A stretch of DNA of 64,000 nt from Spirochaetales bacterium Spiro_02 (GCA_001604275.1 LVBD01000051.1:20716-84715); one strand, 5' to 3'. Positions 53,475 to 62,900 are shown, numbered from the stretch's first letter. Notes: generated by a model from the letters alone, not told the origin. Numbers and translations: made by a program.

Positions 53475-53804
53475 TCAGTTCTCGCTGATCTCGTGGAACA
53501 GCTTGTCGATAAGCTCTCCGATCTGCTGCTTGAACTTGTATGCGAACTGGTCGGCGGCATCGCAGTTGCCCGGCAGTTTGTCCCCGCTTTCACAGAAGAA
53601 TGTCCAGCTGGGCGCTCCCATTGCATTCGAAATTTTCTCTATCGTGGAAAAAGATGGTGCCTTACGTGAAGTTTCTATCTCCGTAACGAAGGATGTCGAA
53701 ACTCCGATTTTTTCCGCAAGCTGCGCCTGAGTCAGTCCAAGCTTCCTTCTGCGTTCCTTCAAGTTCCTGGCAAAGATGTCTTGCAGATTGTACGTTCGAG
53801 CCAT
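53475..53804 (-). CDS. XRE-family transcriptional regulator
   Basis: The 109-residue protein has a helix-turn-helix at residues 12-66: RNLKERRRKLGLTQAQLAEK, then IGVSTSFVTEIETSRKAP, ending ISNAMGA. The rest is a hydrophilic helix, FAYKFKQQIGELIDKLFHEI, probably for dimerisation. No sensor domain is seen. AGGAG precedes the ATG by seven bases. It stands alone between an empty region and the EF-G-like gene, with its own promoter, inverted-repeat operator and terminator, which suggests autoregulation. Related small XRE proteins occur in prophages and toxin-antitoxin sets, but no partner is present. Confidence 0.88.
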   Translation of the reverse strand: MARTYNLQDIFARNLKERRRKLGLTQAQLAEKIGVSTSFVTEIETSRKAPSFSTIEKISNAMGAPSWTFFCESGDKLPGNCDAADQFAYKFKQQIGELIDKLFHEISEN

Positions 53805-53828
53805 TGTGTTACTCCTTGTAAGTATTGT

Positions 53829-53868
53829 CAGACTATCATAGCATGAAACATGTAGTAAAAATAGTCTG
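53829..53868 (-). promoter_or_regulatory. Extended -10 promoter and inverted repeat of the XRE gene
   Basis: Minus-strand TGCTATGAT (an extended -10, 53835-53843) sits between CAGACTAT (53829-53836) and ATAGTCTG (53861-53868), an exact 8-base inverted repeat with centres 32 bases apart, about three helical turns. It is probably the regulator's own operator. Confidence 0.5.
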
Positions 53869-54319
53869 CTTGTGAATATGGTTGGCTGTCGGCAAGTATA
53901 ATACGTAACCTATTATGTAATTGTATTATTTTCTTGCTATTTGATAATACATTTAAAGTTGCCAATAGTCAATAATATTTTATCCAAAAATCGCTGAAAG
54001 GGATATCGCGGTCAAGAGAAAATGGGTTCGACATCAAAAAAATTCCAGAAGCACAAAAAGATAGGTGGGAATATTCTGCACGTATGAGGGGATCGGCACC
54101 AAGGACTTGGAGGGATCTTTTGGCTTCGGTGCGGTCAGAATTTTGAACAATGGTCGTTGGATGCTCGGTAGTCGCTCGAGACGAAAACCTGCCCCCGCCT
54201 ACCCGGAACGCCCTTCGGCAGAAGCGGCTGAAAAAAACTCAATGCAAGAGTCCGAGGATTATCACGCCCAAAGAAGCACAAGGGCTCGACTGGCGGTGCG
54301 TTCTTCATGTCTTTGGCAA
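53869..54319. other. Gene-free stretch, AT-rich then GC-balanced
   Basis: About 120 bases after the XRE operator are very AT-rich (to about 53990). The remainder has open frames of 60-110 codons (54065-54397 and 54150-54338 on the plus strand) without ribosome binding sites or recognisable families. It may be the remains of a decayed gene, or the 3' region of the EF-G gene on the minus strand. Confidence 0.4.
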
Positions 54320-56347
54320 TCAGACTTTCGGCGAATAATGCGAAAACTCCATCGAGAATGTGCCTCGGCCTTGGGTCGAAGACCGCAACGCGGTTGAATA
54401 CCCAAACAGCTTGCTCAACGGCGCCTGCGCATGGATATGGTCCGCTCCCGGTCTGCTTTCCATGCTATTGACGATTCCTCCTCTCGCAGTCAGACTGCCG
54501 ATCACATCGCCTACGTATTGGCTGGGAACAACCACGACCACGCTCATGATCGGTTCCATCAGGATCGGTCCGGCCTGCTGGCAGACAGAGTCGAAACACA
54601 TCGCGGCGCAAGCTTCGAATGCGAACGGCGTCGCAGTCAGTTCGTTATAGGAGACATCGGTCAGTTTCACTTCCATGTCGCAAGCTTCGTAGCCGAATTT
54701 GATTCCGCTTCTGAACGAATTCTCGATGCCGTTTTTGATTGCTTCGAAGAATTCCGCCGGCATCGCTTTCGGGCTGACCGAAGACTCGTATCGAGTACCG
54801 GAATCCGCAGGCAGTGGCTTGACAGTCAGCGACACTCCGGCAGCATTCTCCTTGCCGGCGATTACTTTCGAGAAAGACTGGCTTCCACTCGCTTCCTGTG
54901 TAATCGATTCGCGGTACGTGACCTGCGGATTCCCTACGCGGGCCTCGACCTTCATTTCCTTCGTCAGCCGTGTAATCAGCACATCGAGGTGCAATTCTCC
55001 CATGCCACTGATCACCAGCTGTCCGGTTTCGGCATTGTCCTTCCATGTGAACGTAGGATCTTCCTGAGAAAGTATCTCGAGCGCTTTCTTGAGCTTGTCC
55101 TGATCACTCATCGTCTTCGGTTCTATGGCCACGGAAATGACGGGAGCGGGGAAGTTCATCGACTCGAGGAGAATCTGGTTGCCTTCGCTGCCGATCGTGT
55201 TTCCTGTCTGTGCTTCCTTGAACCCGACGATCACCCCGATGTCGCCTGCCTGGAGCTCCGAGAGCTCCTGGGACCGATTGGCATGCATGCGCAGGATTCT
55301 GTTCACGCGCTCGCGCTTCTTCTTATTGATGTTGAGGACCGCCGTAGCTTTTTTAAAGACGCCGCTGTAGACACGCACGAAACACAATGGACCGGCTTCC
55401 CGATCCATCTGGATCTTGAAGATGAGGCCGAGAGGTGGGGCTTTCACGTCATGCTTGACTTCGACTTCCTTGCCGGATTTTGCGGAGACTCCCTTGATCG
55501 GAGGGACATCGGTCGGGGAGGGCAGAAGATCGACGATGCCATCGAGCAACGGCTGCACACCGATATTTTTCAAGGATGAACCGACGAATACCGGCAGAAT
55601 CTGCCGCTCGATGGTCGCTTTTCGCAATGTTGCGAGGACCAGATTCACGGGAATCTCCTTGCCGTCGAAATATAGTTCGGTGATTTCATCGCTGAACGAC
55701 GCCGCCGCGTCAATCAACGATTCCCTCCACATCGAAGCCTCTTCCAGCAGTTCCTCGGGAATGGTCTGTCGGAGGACCGTCGCTCCCTGGTCGTTTTGGT
55801 CGAACGTCAGGTATTCCATTCTCAGAAGGTCGATCACGCCTTTGAAGTCCGACTCGACCCCTACAGGAATGAAGAGAGGAATCGGATTCGCACCAAGCTT
55901 TGATTTCATTTCTTCGAGTACTTCGGGGAAATTGGCTCCGAGGCGATCCATTTTGTTGACGAACGCGATACGAGGAACCTTGTATGTGTCAGCCTGTCTC
56001 CAGACCGTCTCGGTCTGTGGTTCTACGCCTCCTACGGCGCAAAAGACGCCGACCGCACCGTCAAGGACCCGCAGCGAGCGCTCGACCTCCGCAGTAAAGT
56101 CCACATGTCCCGGCGTATCGATGATGTTGATCTGGTGCTCTTTCCAGAAACAGGTGGTCGCAGCGCTACTGATGGTAATCCCCCGGTCCTGCTCCTGCTC
56201 CATCCAGTCCATGGTCGCTTCGCCGTTGTCGACTTCTCCGATGCGATGATTCTCCCCCGTATAGTACAGGATGCGTTCCGTGGTGGTCGTCTTTCCCGCA
56301 TCGATGTGCGCCATGATGCCGATATTCCTGATCAGTCGTTCGTCCAT
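54320..56347 (-). CDS. Elongation factor G paralogue, probably the recycling-type EF-G2
   Basis: The 675-residue protein has a canonical G domain: [20 protein letters not shown] (residues 10-29), [27 protein letters not shown] and [11 protein letters not shown]. Domains II-V follow ([16 protein letters not shown] near residue 444). Spirochaetes and mitochondria split EF-G work between a translocase (EFG1, about 695 residues) and a ribosome-recycling factor (EFG2, about 670). The length of 675 and stretches such as [20 protein letters not shown] fit EFG2 slightly better, but I cannot exclude the translocase. GAGGA precedes the ATG. frr, the EFG2 partner, is also in the window. Confidence 0.85.
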   Translation of the reverse strand: MDERLIRNIGIMAHIDAGKTTTTERILYYTGENHRIGEVDNGEATMDWMEQEQDRGITISSAATTCFWKEHQINIIDTPGHVDFTAEVERSLRVLDGAVGVFCAVGGVEPQTETVWRQADTYKVPRIAFVNKMDRLGANFPEVLEEMKSKLGANPIPLFIPVGVESDFKGVIDLLRMEYLTFDQNDQGATVLRQTIPEELLEEASMWRESLIDAAASFSDEITELYFDGKEIPVNLVLATLRKATIERQILPVFVGSSLKNIGVQPLLDGIVDLLPSPTDVPPIKGVSAKSGKEVEVKHDVKAPPLGLIFKIQMDREAGPLCFVRVYSGVFKKATAVLNINKKKRERVNRILRMHANRSQELSELQAGDIGVIVGFKEAQTGNTIGSEGNQILLESMNFPAPVISVAIEPKTMSDQDKLKKALEILSQEDPTFTWKDNAETGQLVISGMGELHLDVLITRLTKEMKVEARVGNPQVTYRESITQEASGSQSFSKVIAGKENAAGVSLTVKPLPADSGTRYESSVSPKAMPAEFFEAIKNGIENSFRSGIKFGYEACDMEVKLTDVSYNELTATPFAFEACAAMCFDSVCQQAGPILMEPIMSVVVVVPSQYVGDVIGSLTARGGIVNSMESRPGADHIHAQAPLSKLFGYSTALRSSTQGRGTFSMEFSHYSPKV

Positions 56348-56371
56348 ATCAATTCCTCGTTTAGCTGGGCT

Positions 56372-56401
56372 ACTGTACCATGAAGCAGCTCCGCTTGTTA
56401 A
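56372..56401 (-). promoter_or_regulatory. Promoter of the EF-G paralogue
   Basis: Minus-strand TTAACA (56396-56401), 18 bases and TACAGT (56372-56377), about 25 bases before the ATG. Confidence 0.5.
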
Positions 56402-56439
56402 GTACTATCCGTGGACGAGTCGCCAAGCGGATATTTGTC

Positions 56440-56468
56440 AAAAAAACGGGGCGACTTGCTGTCGCCCC
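56440..56468 (-). terminator. Rho-independent terminator of the P-type ATPase gene
   Basis: Minus-strand GGGGCGAC (56461-56468) pairs with GTCGCCCC (56448-56455) around AGCAA, followed by GTTTTTTT. Confidence 0.9.
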
Positions 56469-56487
56469 ATGGAACACCTGTGCCCTG

Positions 56488-58824
56488 TCACGCCATGCGT
56501 CTGACTCGAAGCGCACGCATCGCATTGATGATCGCGATGACCGCGACGCCGACGTCCGCGAACACCGCCATCCACATTCCCGCGATCCCCAGTGCGCCGA
56601 GCAACAGCACGACGGCTTTCACCCCTAGCGCGAAGACGATGTTCTGCATGACGATTCTGTTGGTCTTCCGTGCGATCAGCATTGCATCGGCGGCTCTGTC
56701 CAGATCGTCGGTCATGATCACGACATCAGCCGCCTCGATCGCGGCATCGCTTCCCATGGCGCCCATCGCGATTCCGATGTCGGCCCTGGCAAGCACCGGT
56801 GCGTCGTTGATGCCGTCTCCGACATATGCGAGCGTGCCGTTCCCGGCCGCAATGACTTTTTCGAGTTCATCGACTTTCATTTGGGGAAGCAACGAAGCAT
56901 GAACCTCGTCGATTCCGACTTCACGGGCAACCTGGGTCGCATTCGAATTCGAATCTCCGGTGAGCATGACCGTCCTGACGACCCCGAGTCTCTTCAATCT
57001 GGAAATCGCCTGTCGTGCGCTATCCTTGATCTTGTCCGCTACAACGATTTTTCCTGCAAGGGTTCCGTCGATCGCGACGAATACCACAGTCCCGATCTCG
57101 TTGGACGGGGCAGGAGCGGGGATACGCTCCTGTGAAAGCAGTTTCAGGTTTCCTGCAAGGACCGTATGCGAACCCACTAGCGCCTTGATGCCTTTCCCTG
57201 CGAATTCTTCGGCGGATGTGGCGTCAAGCGGCTTTGCCTTCGATGCGGCGACTATTGCTTTTGCGACCGGATGGTTGCTCATCCGTTCCGCGGCGCTTGC
57301 ATATGCCAGAAGTGTCTGTTCGTCGTATCCGTCGTCGTACAGCTGTACATGCTGGACGTTGAACACCCCTTCGGTGATGGTCCCTGTCTTGTCGAATACG
57401 AACGTATCCACCTTTGCGAGCGCCTGGAGATAATTGCCTCCCTTTACTAGGATCCCTTTACGGGCGCTTCCTCCGATCCCTCCGAAATAGGAAAGCGGGA
57501 TGGAGATAACAAGCGCGCAGGGACAGCTGATCACCAGGAATACCAAAGCTCGGTATACCCATTCGCTGAACTGTCCGAACCCAAGCAACGGCGGCAATAT
57601 AGCTAGCAATACCGCCGATACGACAACCGCAGGGGTATAGTAACGGGCGAACTTCGTGATGAACTGCTCGCTCGGAGCTTTTCTTCCACTTGAATCCTCG
57701 ACAAGCTCCAGGATTCTGCTTACCGTGCTGTCCTCATACCGGCGTTCGACCTTCGCTTCTAGCATCGCGGAGGTATTGACACATCCGCTGATCAGCTCAT
57801 CTCCTATTTCCGCCTTCCTCGGCACAGGTTCTCCAGTCAGCGCCATCGTGTCGATGAACGAGGAACCTGAAGTGACGACGGCGTCCAGAGGGACTCTGTC
57901 GCCCGGGAGGAGCCTGATTATCTCTCCCACTTGGATCGTCGTCGGGTCGACGACCGAGGCGATCCCGTTCCTGACGACGGTCGCGGTCTGCGGACGGATA
58001 TCCATCAACTCCGAGATTGATTTCCTCGAACGCCGTACCGCCGCATCCTGGAAGTATTCTCCCGTCTGATAGAATATCATGACAGCTGCGGCTTCCGCAT
58101 AGTCACCGATGATCGCGGCGCCGATCGTCGCGACTGACATGAGGAAGTTTTCATCGAATATCTTTCCTTTGAGAATATTCTTGATCGCCCGCCACAGTAC
58201 ATCGTAGCCCGCAAGCAGGTATGCGGCAATCGCCAGGACATCTCCGGCAATGCCGGAAATGATCTTGCCGACGATGAACATCACGAGCGCAGTAACGATC
58301 CGTGCAAGATCCGCGTTGAGCCATGTGTTCCCTTCGCGAACACAGACTTGTACCGCGCATTTTTCACCGCTGCACAGCGGACATGTACACCCTGCGGGAT
58401 GCCCAGCGTTTCCAAGCGAGGCGACTTTCCGCTCGCATCCGCATTCCAAGGAATCGTCTTCCCCATGAACATGACCGCAACCGCAAGCACCGCCGTGGTG
58501 GTCATGATCATGATGGTGGTCATGTTCATGATCGTCATGGTGGACTGACGAAGCGTCCCCCTGCTGCGCTCGCAAAGTGCGAACCGATGCCGTTCCTCCT
58601 GTCTCGTTGCACGTCATGGTTATGTCGGGTTCTGTTTCGATCGCTTTTCGTTCGACGGAATGCCAGAAGGACGGTTCCATGTCCTGTCCCGTCGTCACCG
58701 TCAGCTTCGAATTCATAAAGTCCAGCCGCGCCTCCGCGACGCCATTGATCTTGCCGACCGCATGCTCGACCTTCGCCGCGCAGTTCGCGCAGTCAAGACC
58801 ATCGATTCTCCAAGTACGCTTCAT
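56488..58824 (-). CDS. zntA: Zn/Cd/Co/Pb-exporting P-type ATPase (P1B-2 type)
   Basis: The 778-residue protein has an N-terminal heavy-metal domain with GLDCANCAAKVE (residues 9-20). A His-rich run (near residues 94-112, many His and Asp) and a Cys-rich stretch (CGCGHV, CGCERK, CTCPLCSGEKC) follow. The ATPase core has the membrane motif ISCPCALVISIP near residue 430, phosphorylation site FDKTGTITEG near residue 475 and GDGINDAPVLARADIGIA near residue 671. CPC and the cysteine set place it in the Zn/Cd/Pb group. It pumps metal out of the cytoplasm. GGGAG lies seven bases before the ATG. A SmtB/CzrA-type operator covers its promoter. Confidence 0.93.
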   Translation of the reverse strand: MKRTWRIDGLDCANCAAKVEHAVGKINGVAEARLDFMNSKLTVTTGQDMEPSFWHSVERKAIETEPDITMTCNETGGTASVRTLRAQQGDASSVHHDDHEHDHHHDHDHHGGACGCGHVHGEDDSLECGCERKVASLGNAGHPAGCTCPLCSGEKCAVQVCVREGNTWLNADLARIVTALVMFIVGKIISGIAGDVLAIAAYLLAGYDVLWRAIKNILKGKIFDENFLMSVATIGAAIIGDYAEAAAVMIFYQTGEYFQDAAVRRSRKSISELMDIRPQTATVVRNGIASVVDPTTIQVGEIIRLLPGDRVPLDAVVTSGSSFIDTMALTGEPVPRKAEIGDELISGCVNTSAMLEAKVERRYEDSTVSRILELVEDSSGRKAPSEQFITKFARYYTPAVVVSAVLLAILPPLLGFGQFSEWVYRALVFLVISCPCALVISIPLSYFGGIGGSARKGILVKGGNYLQALAKVDTFVFDKTGTITEGVFNVQHVQLYDDGYDEQTLLAYASAAERMSNHPVAKAIVAASKAKPLDATSAEEFAGKGIKALVGSHTVLAGNLKLLSQERIPAPAPSNEIGTVVFVAIDGTLAGKIVVADKIKDSARQAISRLKRLGVVRTVMLTGDSNSNATQVAREVGIDEVHASLLPQMKVDELEKVIAAGNGTLAYVGDGINDAPVLARADIGIAMGAMGSDAAIEAADVVIMTDDLDRAADAMLIARKTNRIVMQNIVFALGVKAVVLLLGALGIAGMWMAVFADVGVAVIAIINAMRALRVRRMA

Positions 58825-58854
58825 GGATCAACTCCCTATGTTCAAGTACACTTC

Positions 58855-58904
58855 AATATATGATCAAGTGTTCATATATTAATATGAGCCAACCCTCTTG
58901 TCAA
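58855..58904 (-). promoter_or_regulatory. SmtB/CzrA-type 12-2-12 operator over the zntA promoter
   Basis: AATATATGATCA (58855-58866), AG, TGTTCATATATT (58869-58880): the half-sites are inverted repeats at 11 of 12 positions and match the ArsR/SmtB metal-box pattern TGAACA-N2-TGTTCA type. On the minus strand TTGACA (58899-58904), 17 bases and TAATAT (58876-58881) form a near-perfect promoter whose -10 lies inside the operator, so binding would block RNA polymerase. Confidence 0.82.
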
Positions 58905-58941
58905 TACGGCGTTTGAGGTTTTTCAAGGATTTGTCGTCATC

Positions 58942-60288
58942 TCAGGCGAAAGGATCCTTCTGGCTCGGGTAGATACCGCTTCTGCCGGAGCAGATGCAGC
59001 CGAACATGCAGGTGGTGAACACCAGAGCTGCGTTCGAGAACCCGAAGAGTTCAAGGCTCAGAAGGAAGCATACGAGCGGAAGTTTTGTTCCGCCGCTCAG
59101 CGTTCCGATGGCGCCGAGGACCGTCATCGTCGAGACGGGAAGCGAGAACACTTGTGCTAGCAACGATCCCGTAGTGGCTCCAATGACCATCAGAGGAATG
59201 ATTTCGCCGCCACTGAATCCTGCGGATATGGACAAGGCAGTGAGAAGAAGTTTCGCAACAGGATCGATCCATGTCGTTTCTCCGGCTGCGGCATTGGAAA
59301 ACAGCGATGCGCTCAGACCATTGTAAGCGGTGGAGCCTGTCGCGAAGTAGAGGATGCCGGTCGCCAGCAATGTCGCGAGACTGCTGAACAGGGATCGAAG
59401 AAGCATGTTGTTTGTCAGTTTCGTGAAGAAATGCTTGAACACCTGCGCAGTAGTGCAGAACAGCAGACTGAGAAGCCCGAACAACACTCCGGCGAGACAG
59501 ACGACGATCAGAGGAACAAGTCCGAATTCGACCGATTCCATAGGGACGCCGAGTGAAATTGGTTTGTTGCCAAGAGCCTGGGATATGATACTTGCGGTAA
59601 AACTTCCGGCGGTACAGGGAAGGAACGCTTCGGTGCGGGTGACCCTCGGGCTGGCGAACTGTATGCCGAACCAGGTTCCTGCCATGGGGGCGTTGAACAG
59701 CGCTCCGAACGCGGCGCCGGCTCCGGTGATCAGCCAGATTCCGTTGATGTCGATCCTGTCGGAGGGTTCGGCCGGCCGTCCCAGCATATGTCGGAGCTTC
59801 TGCTCGAGCCAGTCAATCGCACTTGCGATTCCTGTGCCGATCTGGATTCCTGCACCCTCCTTGCCGCAAGATGCGCCGACGAGATGCGAGATAGCAGTAT
59901 TGGCGTACATCAGCGGAATGATCTTCGGCGTCAGTACGGCCCCTTTCTGCGGAACACTCTCGTTATGGAAAGGTCGATTGGAGACTTTGATGGCTGCCAG
60001 AATCCGTTCATTGATTTTTTCTATGGCAAGGTTCGTACCGCCGCGGAGATATGCCCCGGTCTTTTTGAACAGCCACGCCGTCGCTGCGGCTCCAAACGGC
60101 ATGAAAATCATGATCAGCGGATGCTCGGTCCTGACCACACCAATTTGGTAGATCATCCTGGACAGAAGATACATCGCTGGACCGATGACCAGTCCTACGA
60201 GCATCCCTCGTAGCAACCAGATCAACCAATAGAACGAAACCAGTGGCTTCGGCTTAAAAATGTGCGGATGCGTTGTATCTCTCCCCAT
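58942..60288 (-). CDS. CLC-family anion transporter
   Basis: The 448-residue protein has ten or more membrane helices with the CLC segments GASCGKEGAGIQIGTGIAS near residue 137 (gating Glu present), LITGAGAAFGALFNAPMAGT near residue 187, SISAGFSGGEIIPLMVIGAT near residue 346, and LGAIGTLSGGTKLPLVCFLL near residue 388. The filter motif is GKEGAG without the proline of GKxGP, as in the fluoride-exporting CLC-F group (GREGxxVQ), so fluoride export is possible but not shown. There is no ribosome binding site near the ATG; the promoter suggests a leader of about eight bases. It is divergent from the exported protein gene. Confidence 0.86.
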   Translation of the reverse strand: MGRDTTHPHIFKPKPLVSFYWLIWLLRGMLVGLVIGPAMYLLSRMIYQIGVVRTEHPLIMIFMPFGAAATAWLFKKTGAYLRGGTNLAIEKINERILAAIKVSNRPFHNESVPQKGAVLTPKIIPLMYANTAISHLVGASCGKEGAGIQIGTGIASAIDWLEQKLRHMLGRPAEPSDRIDINGIWLITGAGAAFGALFNAPMAGTWFGIQFASPRVTRTEAFLPCTAGSFTASIISQALGNKPISLGVPMESVEFGLVPLIVVCLAGVLFGLLSLLFCTTAQVFKHFFTKLTNNMLLRSLFSSLATLLATGILYFATGSTAYNGLSASLFSNAAAGETTWIDPVAKLLLTALSISAGFSGGEIIPLMVIGATTGSLLAQVFSLPVSTMTVLGAIGTLSGGTKLPLVCFLLSLELFGFSNAALVFTTCMFGCICSGRSGIYPSQKDPFA

Positions 60289-60302
60289 GACAATCGACTT
60301 CC

Positions 60303-60331
60303 ATGATATCGGTTCGTTCCGATTTCGTAAA
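60303..60331 (-). promoter_or_regulatory. Promoter of the CLC gene with an internal inverted repeat
   Basis: Minus-strand TTTACG (60326-60331), 17 bases and TATCAT (60303-60308). The predicted start is about eight bases before the ATG. ATCGG and CCGAT lie in the spacer as an inverted repeat, a possible operator. Confidence 0.5.
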
Positions 60332-60390
60332 TATGAATTAGTGAAACTTTAGCGGAGTTTCTAGTCATTTCGTGAAAAATTAATTCATTC

Positions 60391-60420
60391 TTGACAACCC
60401 GCTTGGCGCAAGGCGATGAT
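60391..60420 (+). promoter_or_regulatory. Promoter of the exported repeat protein gene
   Basis: TTGACA (60391-60396), 18 bases and GATGAT (60415-60420), 32 bases before the ATG at 60452. It supports that ATG over the earlier in-frame ATG at 60416, which lies inside the -10. Confidence 0.5.
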
Positions 60421-60451
60421 GAAGTCATTGGAAATCCGAAAAGGGGAGCGT

Positions 60452-61384
60452 ATGGAAGTCAAGAGGGTCTTTTTCTCGGTGCTGGTCGCCTTTCTGGCTG
60501 TGAGTTCCGTGTCCGCGGCAATCGATCTTTCGCAAGCTGATGCCTACTATCTGCTCGATCGTCCCTCCGATTGCAAGGCGGAGCTGGAACGCCTGCTTCG
60601 CCTTGCCGAAACAGCGGAGGAGCGGGCACAGATCCTGTGGCGGCTGGCTCGTGTCCAAGTGACGCTTGGCGACGATCTGGAGAAAACCGACAAGGACGGC
60701 CGGTTCTCCGCATATGAACTTGGTCAGGAATATGCCGAAGCTTCCATCGACGAAGAACCGACGGCGATGGGATATCTGTGGAGGGCCTCCAATATCGGTC
60801 GGTGGGGACAGACGAAAGGGCCGTTGAACTCCCTGTCCAAGGCGAAGCCGATGCTCAACGATCTGAGGAAGGTCGTCGATGATTTCGATTGTCTCGATTC
60901 TTCCGAAACGTGGTACGTCCTTGCGAGTTTGTACGACCAGCTTCCCGGCAAACCGATATCGTTCGGAGACTCTCAGCGTGCCATCTCCTTCGCCAGGGCT
61001 GCCGTGGATACGATTCCTGCCGATGTCATATACCCCGGAACGTATCAGGCGCTCGCCGAAATGCTCTGGAAGCGGAACTGGAACAAGGATCGCCGAATCG
61101 CTGAAATCATGAAGAAGCAGCAGAAGTGGAATTCCACCGACGGGACGAACTTCGACAGATACTGCCAGTACGAGGGCAAGGAAGGTCCGAAACAGAAACC
61201 GTTCTATTCGTCCGTCGCTCTGTCGGAAATGACAGACAGACAGGAAGCGATCATGCTCCTGCTCTATGCGAAAGCCGTCTATGACTCCCGCTCCTTCCAT
61301 TCCCGATCGGACATGCGGAACATGGAGGAGATCGATGCGCTGACCGCCCAGTGGTATTCGGATCTTGCGAGTCAGTCCCGATGA
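60452..61384 (+). CDS. Exported helical-repeat (TPR-like) protein
   Basis: The 310-residue protein has a signal peptide (VFFSVLVAFLAVSSVSAA, predicted cleavage near residue 23), with no lipobox. The mature part is all-helical with TPR-like pairs: AERAQILWRLARV-type helices near residues 50-70, PTAMGYLWRASNIGRWGQTK near residue 105, and ISFARAAVDTIPAD near residue 185. Trp and Tyr positions resemble the TatT/RMD group of repeat proteins. It should be periplasmic. The ATG at 60452 has AAGGGG five bases upstream. It converges on the aldehyde dehydrogenase with 27 bases between stop codons. Function is unknown. Confidence 0.72.
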   Translation: MEVKRVFFSVLVAFLAVSSVSAAIDLSQADAYYLLDRPSDCKAELERLLRLAETAEERAQILWRLARVQVTLGDDLEKTDKDGRFSAYELGQEYAEASIDEEPTAMGYLWRASNIGRWGQTKGPLNSLSKAKPMLNDLRKVVDDFDCLDSSETWYVLASLYDQLPGKPISFGDSQRAISFARAAVDTIPADVIYPGTYQALAEMLWKRNWNKDRRIAEIMKKQQKWNSTDGTNFDRYCQYEGKEGPKQKPFYSSVALSEMTDRQEAIMLLLYAKAVYDSRSFHSRSDMRNMEEIDALTAQWYSDLASQSR

Positions 61385-61411
61385 TTTTAAGGGACAGCGG
61401 TTGCCGGCGAC

Positions 61412-62782
61412 TCATTTCATGAGCCGTCGGATCACCGCCAGCTTGGTTCCGTACGGCGGGTATCGTATCGGAAGATCGAGCCAGTTCGCCTTCTTCAGAA
61501 CGCTTTTCAGATGGCTGAACGTTTCGAATCCACGGATTCCATGGTAGCTTCCCATACCGCTTTGCCCGACTCCTCCGAAATGCATGTTCGGGTTCGTGAG
61601 GTGGACTACTGTGTCGTTGATGCAACCTCCTCCGAAGGAAAGATGTCGCATCGTCCAGTCGATCATGCGTCGGTCTTTGGTGAACAGATAGAGCGCGAGA
61701 GGCTTTTCCTTGCTTCTAATCAGGGCGACAGCCTCATCGAACGAGTCGTACGGGATCACGGGGAGGATCGGGCCGAATATTTCGTCGGTCATCAGCGGCG
61801 ACGAAAGTGAAACTTCAGTCATAATCGTCGGGGCGATTTTTTCCAGCTGTTCGATCTGCTGTCCGCCGAAAAAGATCGTTCCGTCTCCAAGCAGTCCGCA
61901 CAGTCTTCTGTAGTGTTTCCCGTTGATGATTTTCGGATATTCGTCGTTATGCAAGGGGTCGGAGCCATAGAAACGGTTGATCGCTGTTTTCAGTTCCGAA
62001 AGGAGCTCCCGCTCCTTGGTCCGATGCACCAGGACATAGTCCGGGGCGACGCAGGTCTGTCCTGCGTTGAGAAACTTGCCCCATGCTATGCGAGTCGCCG
62101 CGAGCGGAATGTCGGCGCTCTGGTCGACGATCACGGGGCTTTTCCCTCCCAGTTCAAGCGTGACAGGCGTAATATGCTTCGCAGCAGCTTCCATGACCAC
62201 CTTTCCGACGGCAGGACTTCCTGTAAAGAATATCATGTCGAACCGGTTGTCCAGCAGCTTCGTGTTCATTTCGCTTCCGCCTTGGAAGACCGTGATGAAT
62301 TCCCGATCGAACGTTTCGGCTATCAAGCGTTCGATCTCAGCCGCTGTCCTTGCGCTGTAGCGGGAAGGCTTGATGACCGCGCAGTCGCCGGCGGCAATCG
62401 CCGCGGCTAGTGGCGCCAACGTCAGCTGAAGCGGATAGTTCCATGGGGACATGATCAGGGCCACTCCTAGAGGTTCTGCAAATATTCTGCTTGAGGAGGG
62501 GAAATGGATGATCGGAGTACGGACTCTCCGAGGTTTCGTCCAGCGGTTCAGATGCCTGAGCATATGGTTGATTTCCGTATGTACCACTCCGAGTTCCGTC
62601 TCATAACCTTCAAAGTTGCTTTTTCCAAGATCTTCCCGCAACGCATCGAGAATCGCGGCTTCATGGCCTTTCAGCGCATCCTTCAAGTTCTTGAGCTGTC
62701 GCTTCCTCCATGATACGTCCAGCGTGGTCCCGGTCAGAAAAAATTTCCGCTGCCGATCCACGGCGATCGTCACTTCGTCCAT
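61412..62782 (-). CDS. Aldehyde dehydrogenase, class 3-like
   Basis: The 456-residue protein has IMSPWNYPLQLTLAPLAAAI near residue 110, FFTGSPAVGKVVMEAA near residue 188 (NAD-binding), catalytic Glu in TLELGGKSPVI near residue 210, catalytic Cys in GKFLNAGQTCVAPDYVLV near residue 238, and DEIFGPILPVIPYDSF near residue 330. The short length and the C-terminal DLPIRYPPYG fit the class 3 / fatty aldehyde group. It oxidises aldehydes to acids with NAD or NADP. The ATG at 62782 has GGAGG seven bases upstream; a longer reading to 62956 has no such site. Confidence 0.92.
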   Translation of the reverse strand: MDEVTIAVDRQRKFFLTGTTLDVSWRKRQLKNLKDALKGHEAAILDALREDLGKSNFEGYETELGVVHTEINHMLRHLNRWTKPRRVRTPIIHFPSSSRIFAEPLGVALIMSPWNYPLQLTLAPLAAAIAAGDCAVIKPSRYSARTAAEIERLIAETFDREFITVFQGGSEMNTKLLDNRFDMIFFTGSPAVGKVVMEAAAKHITPVTLELGGKSPVIVDQSADIPLAATRIAWGKFLNAGQTCVAPDYVLVHRTKERELLSELKTAINRFYGSDPLHNDEYPKIINGKHYRRLCGLLGDGTIFFGGQQIEQLEKIAPTIMTEVSLSSPLMTDEIFGPILPVIPYDSFDEAVALIRSKEKPLALYLFTKDRRMIDWTMRHLSFGGGCINDTVVHLTNPNMHFGGVGQSGMGSYHGIRGFETFSHLKSVLKKANWLDLPIRYPPYGTKLAVIRRLMK

Positions 62783-62900
62783 CTGTATCCCTCCTGTGAG
62801 TGTATCTTTGCAAGGAAGTCCGCCACTGTCAATGATTTCGGTTCCGAAGATCGCAAGCCGACATCTTGTCCGATAACCTGACTTTGACAGCATAAACCCA

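Noticed and set aside
54010..54040. GGTTCGA sequence, possible tRNA or tmRNA T-arm
   Set aside because: No matching acceptor stem or anticodon arm could be folded around it.
60289..60415. Possible fluoride riboswitch between the CLC gene and the exported protein gene
   Set aside because: The conserved crcB-motif core is not present on either strand, and the CLC leader seems only about eight bases long.
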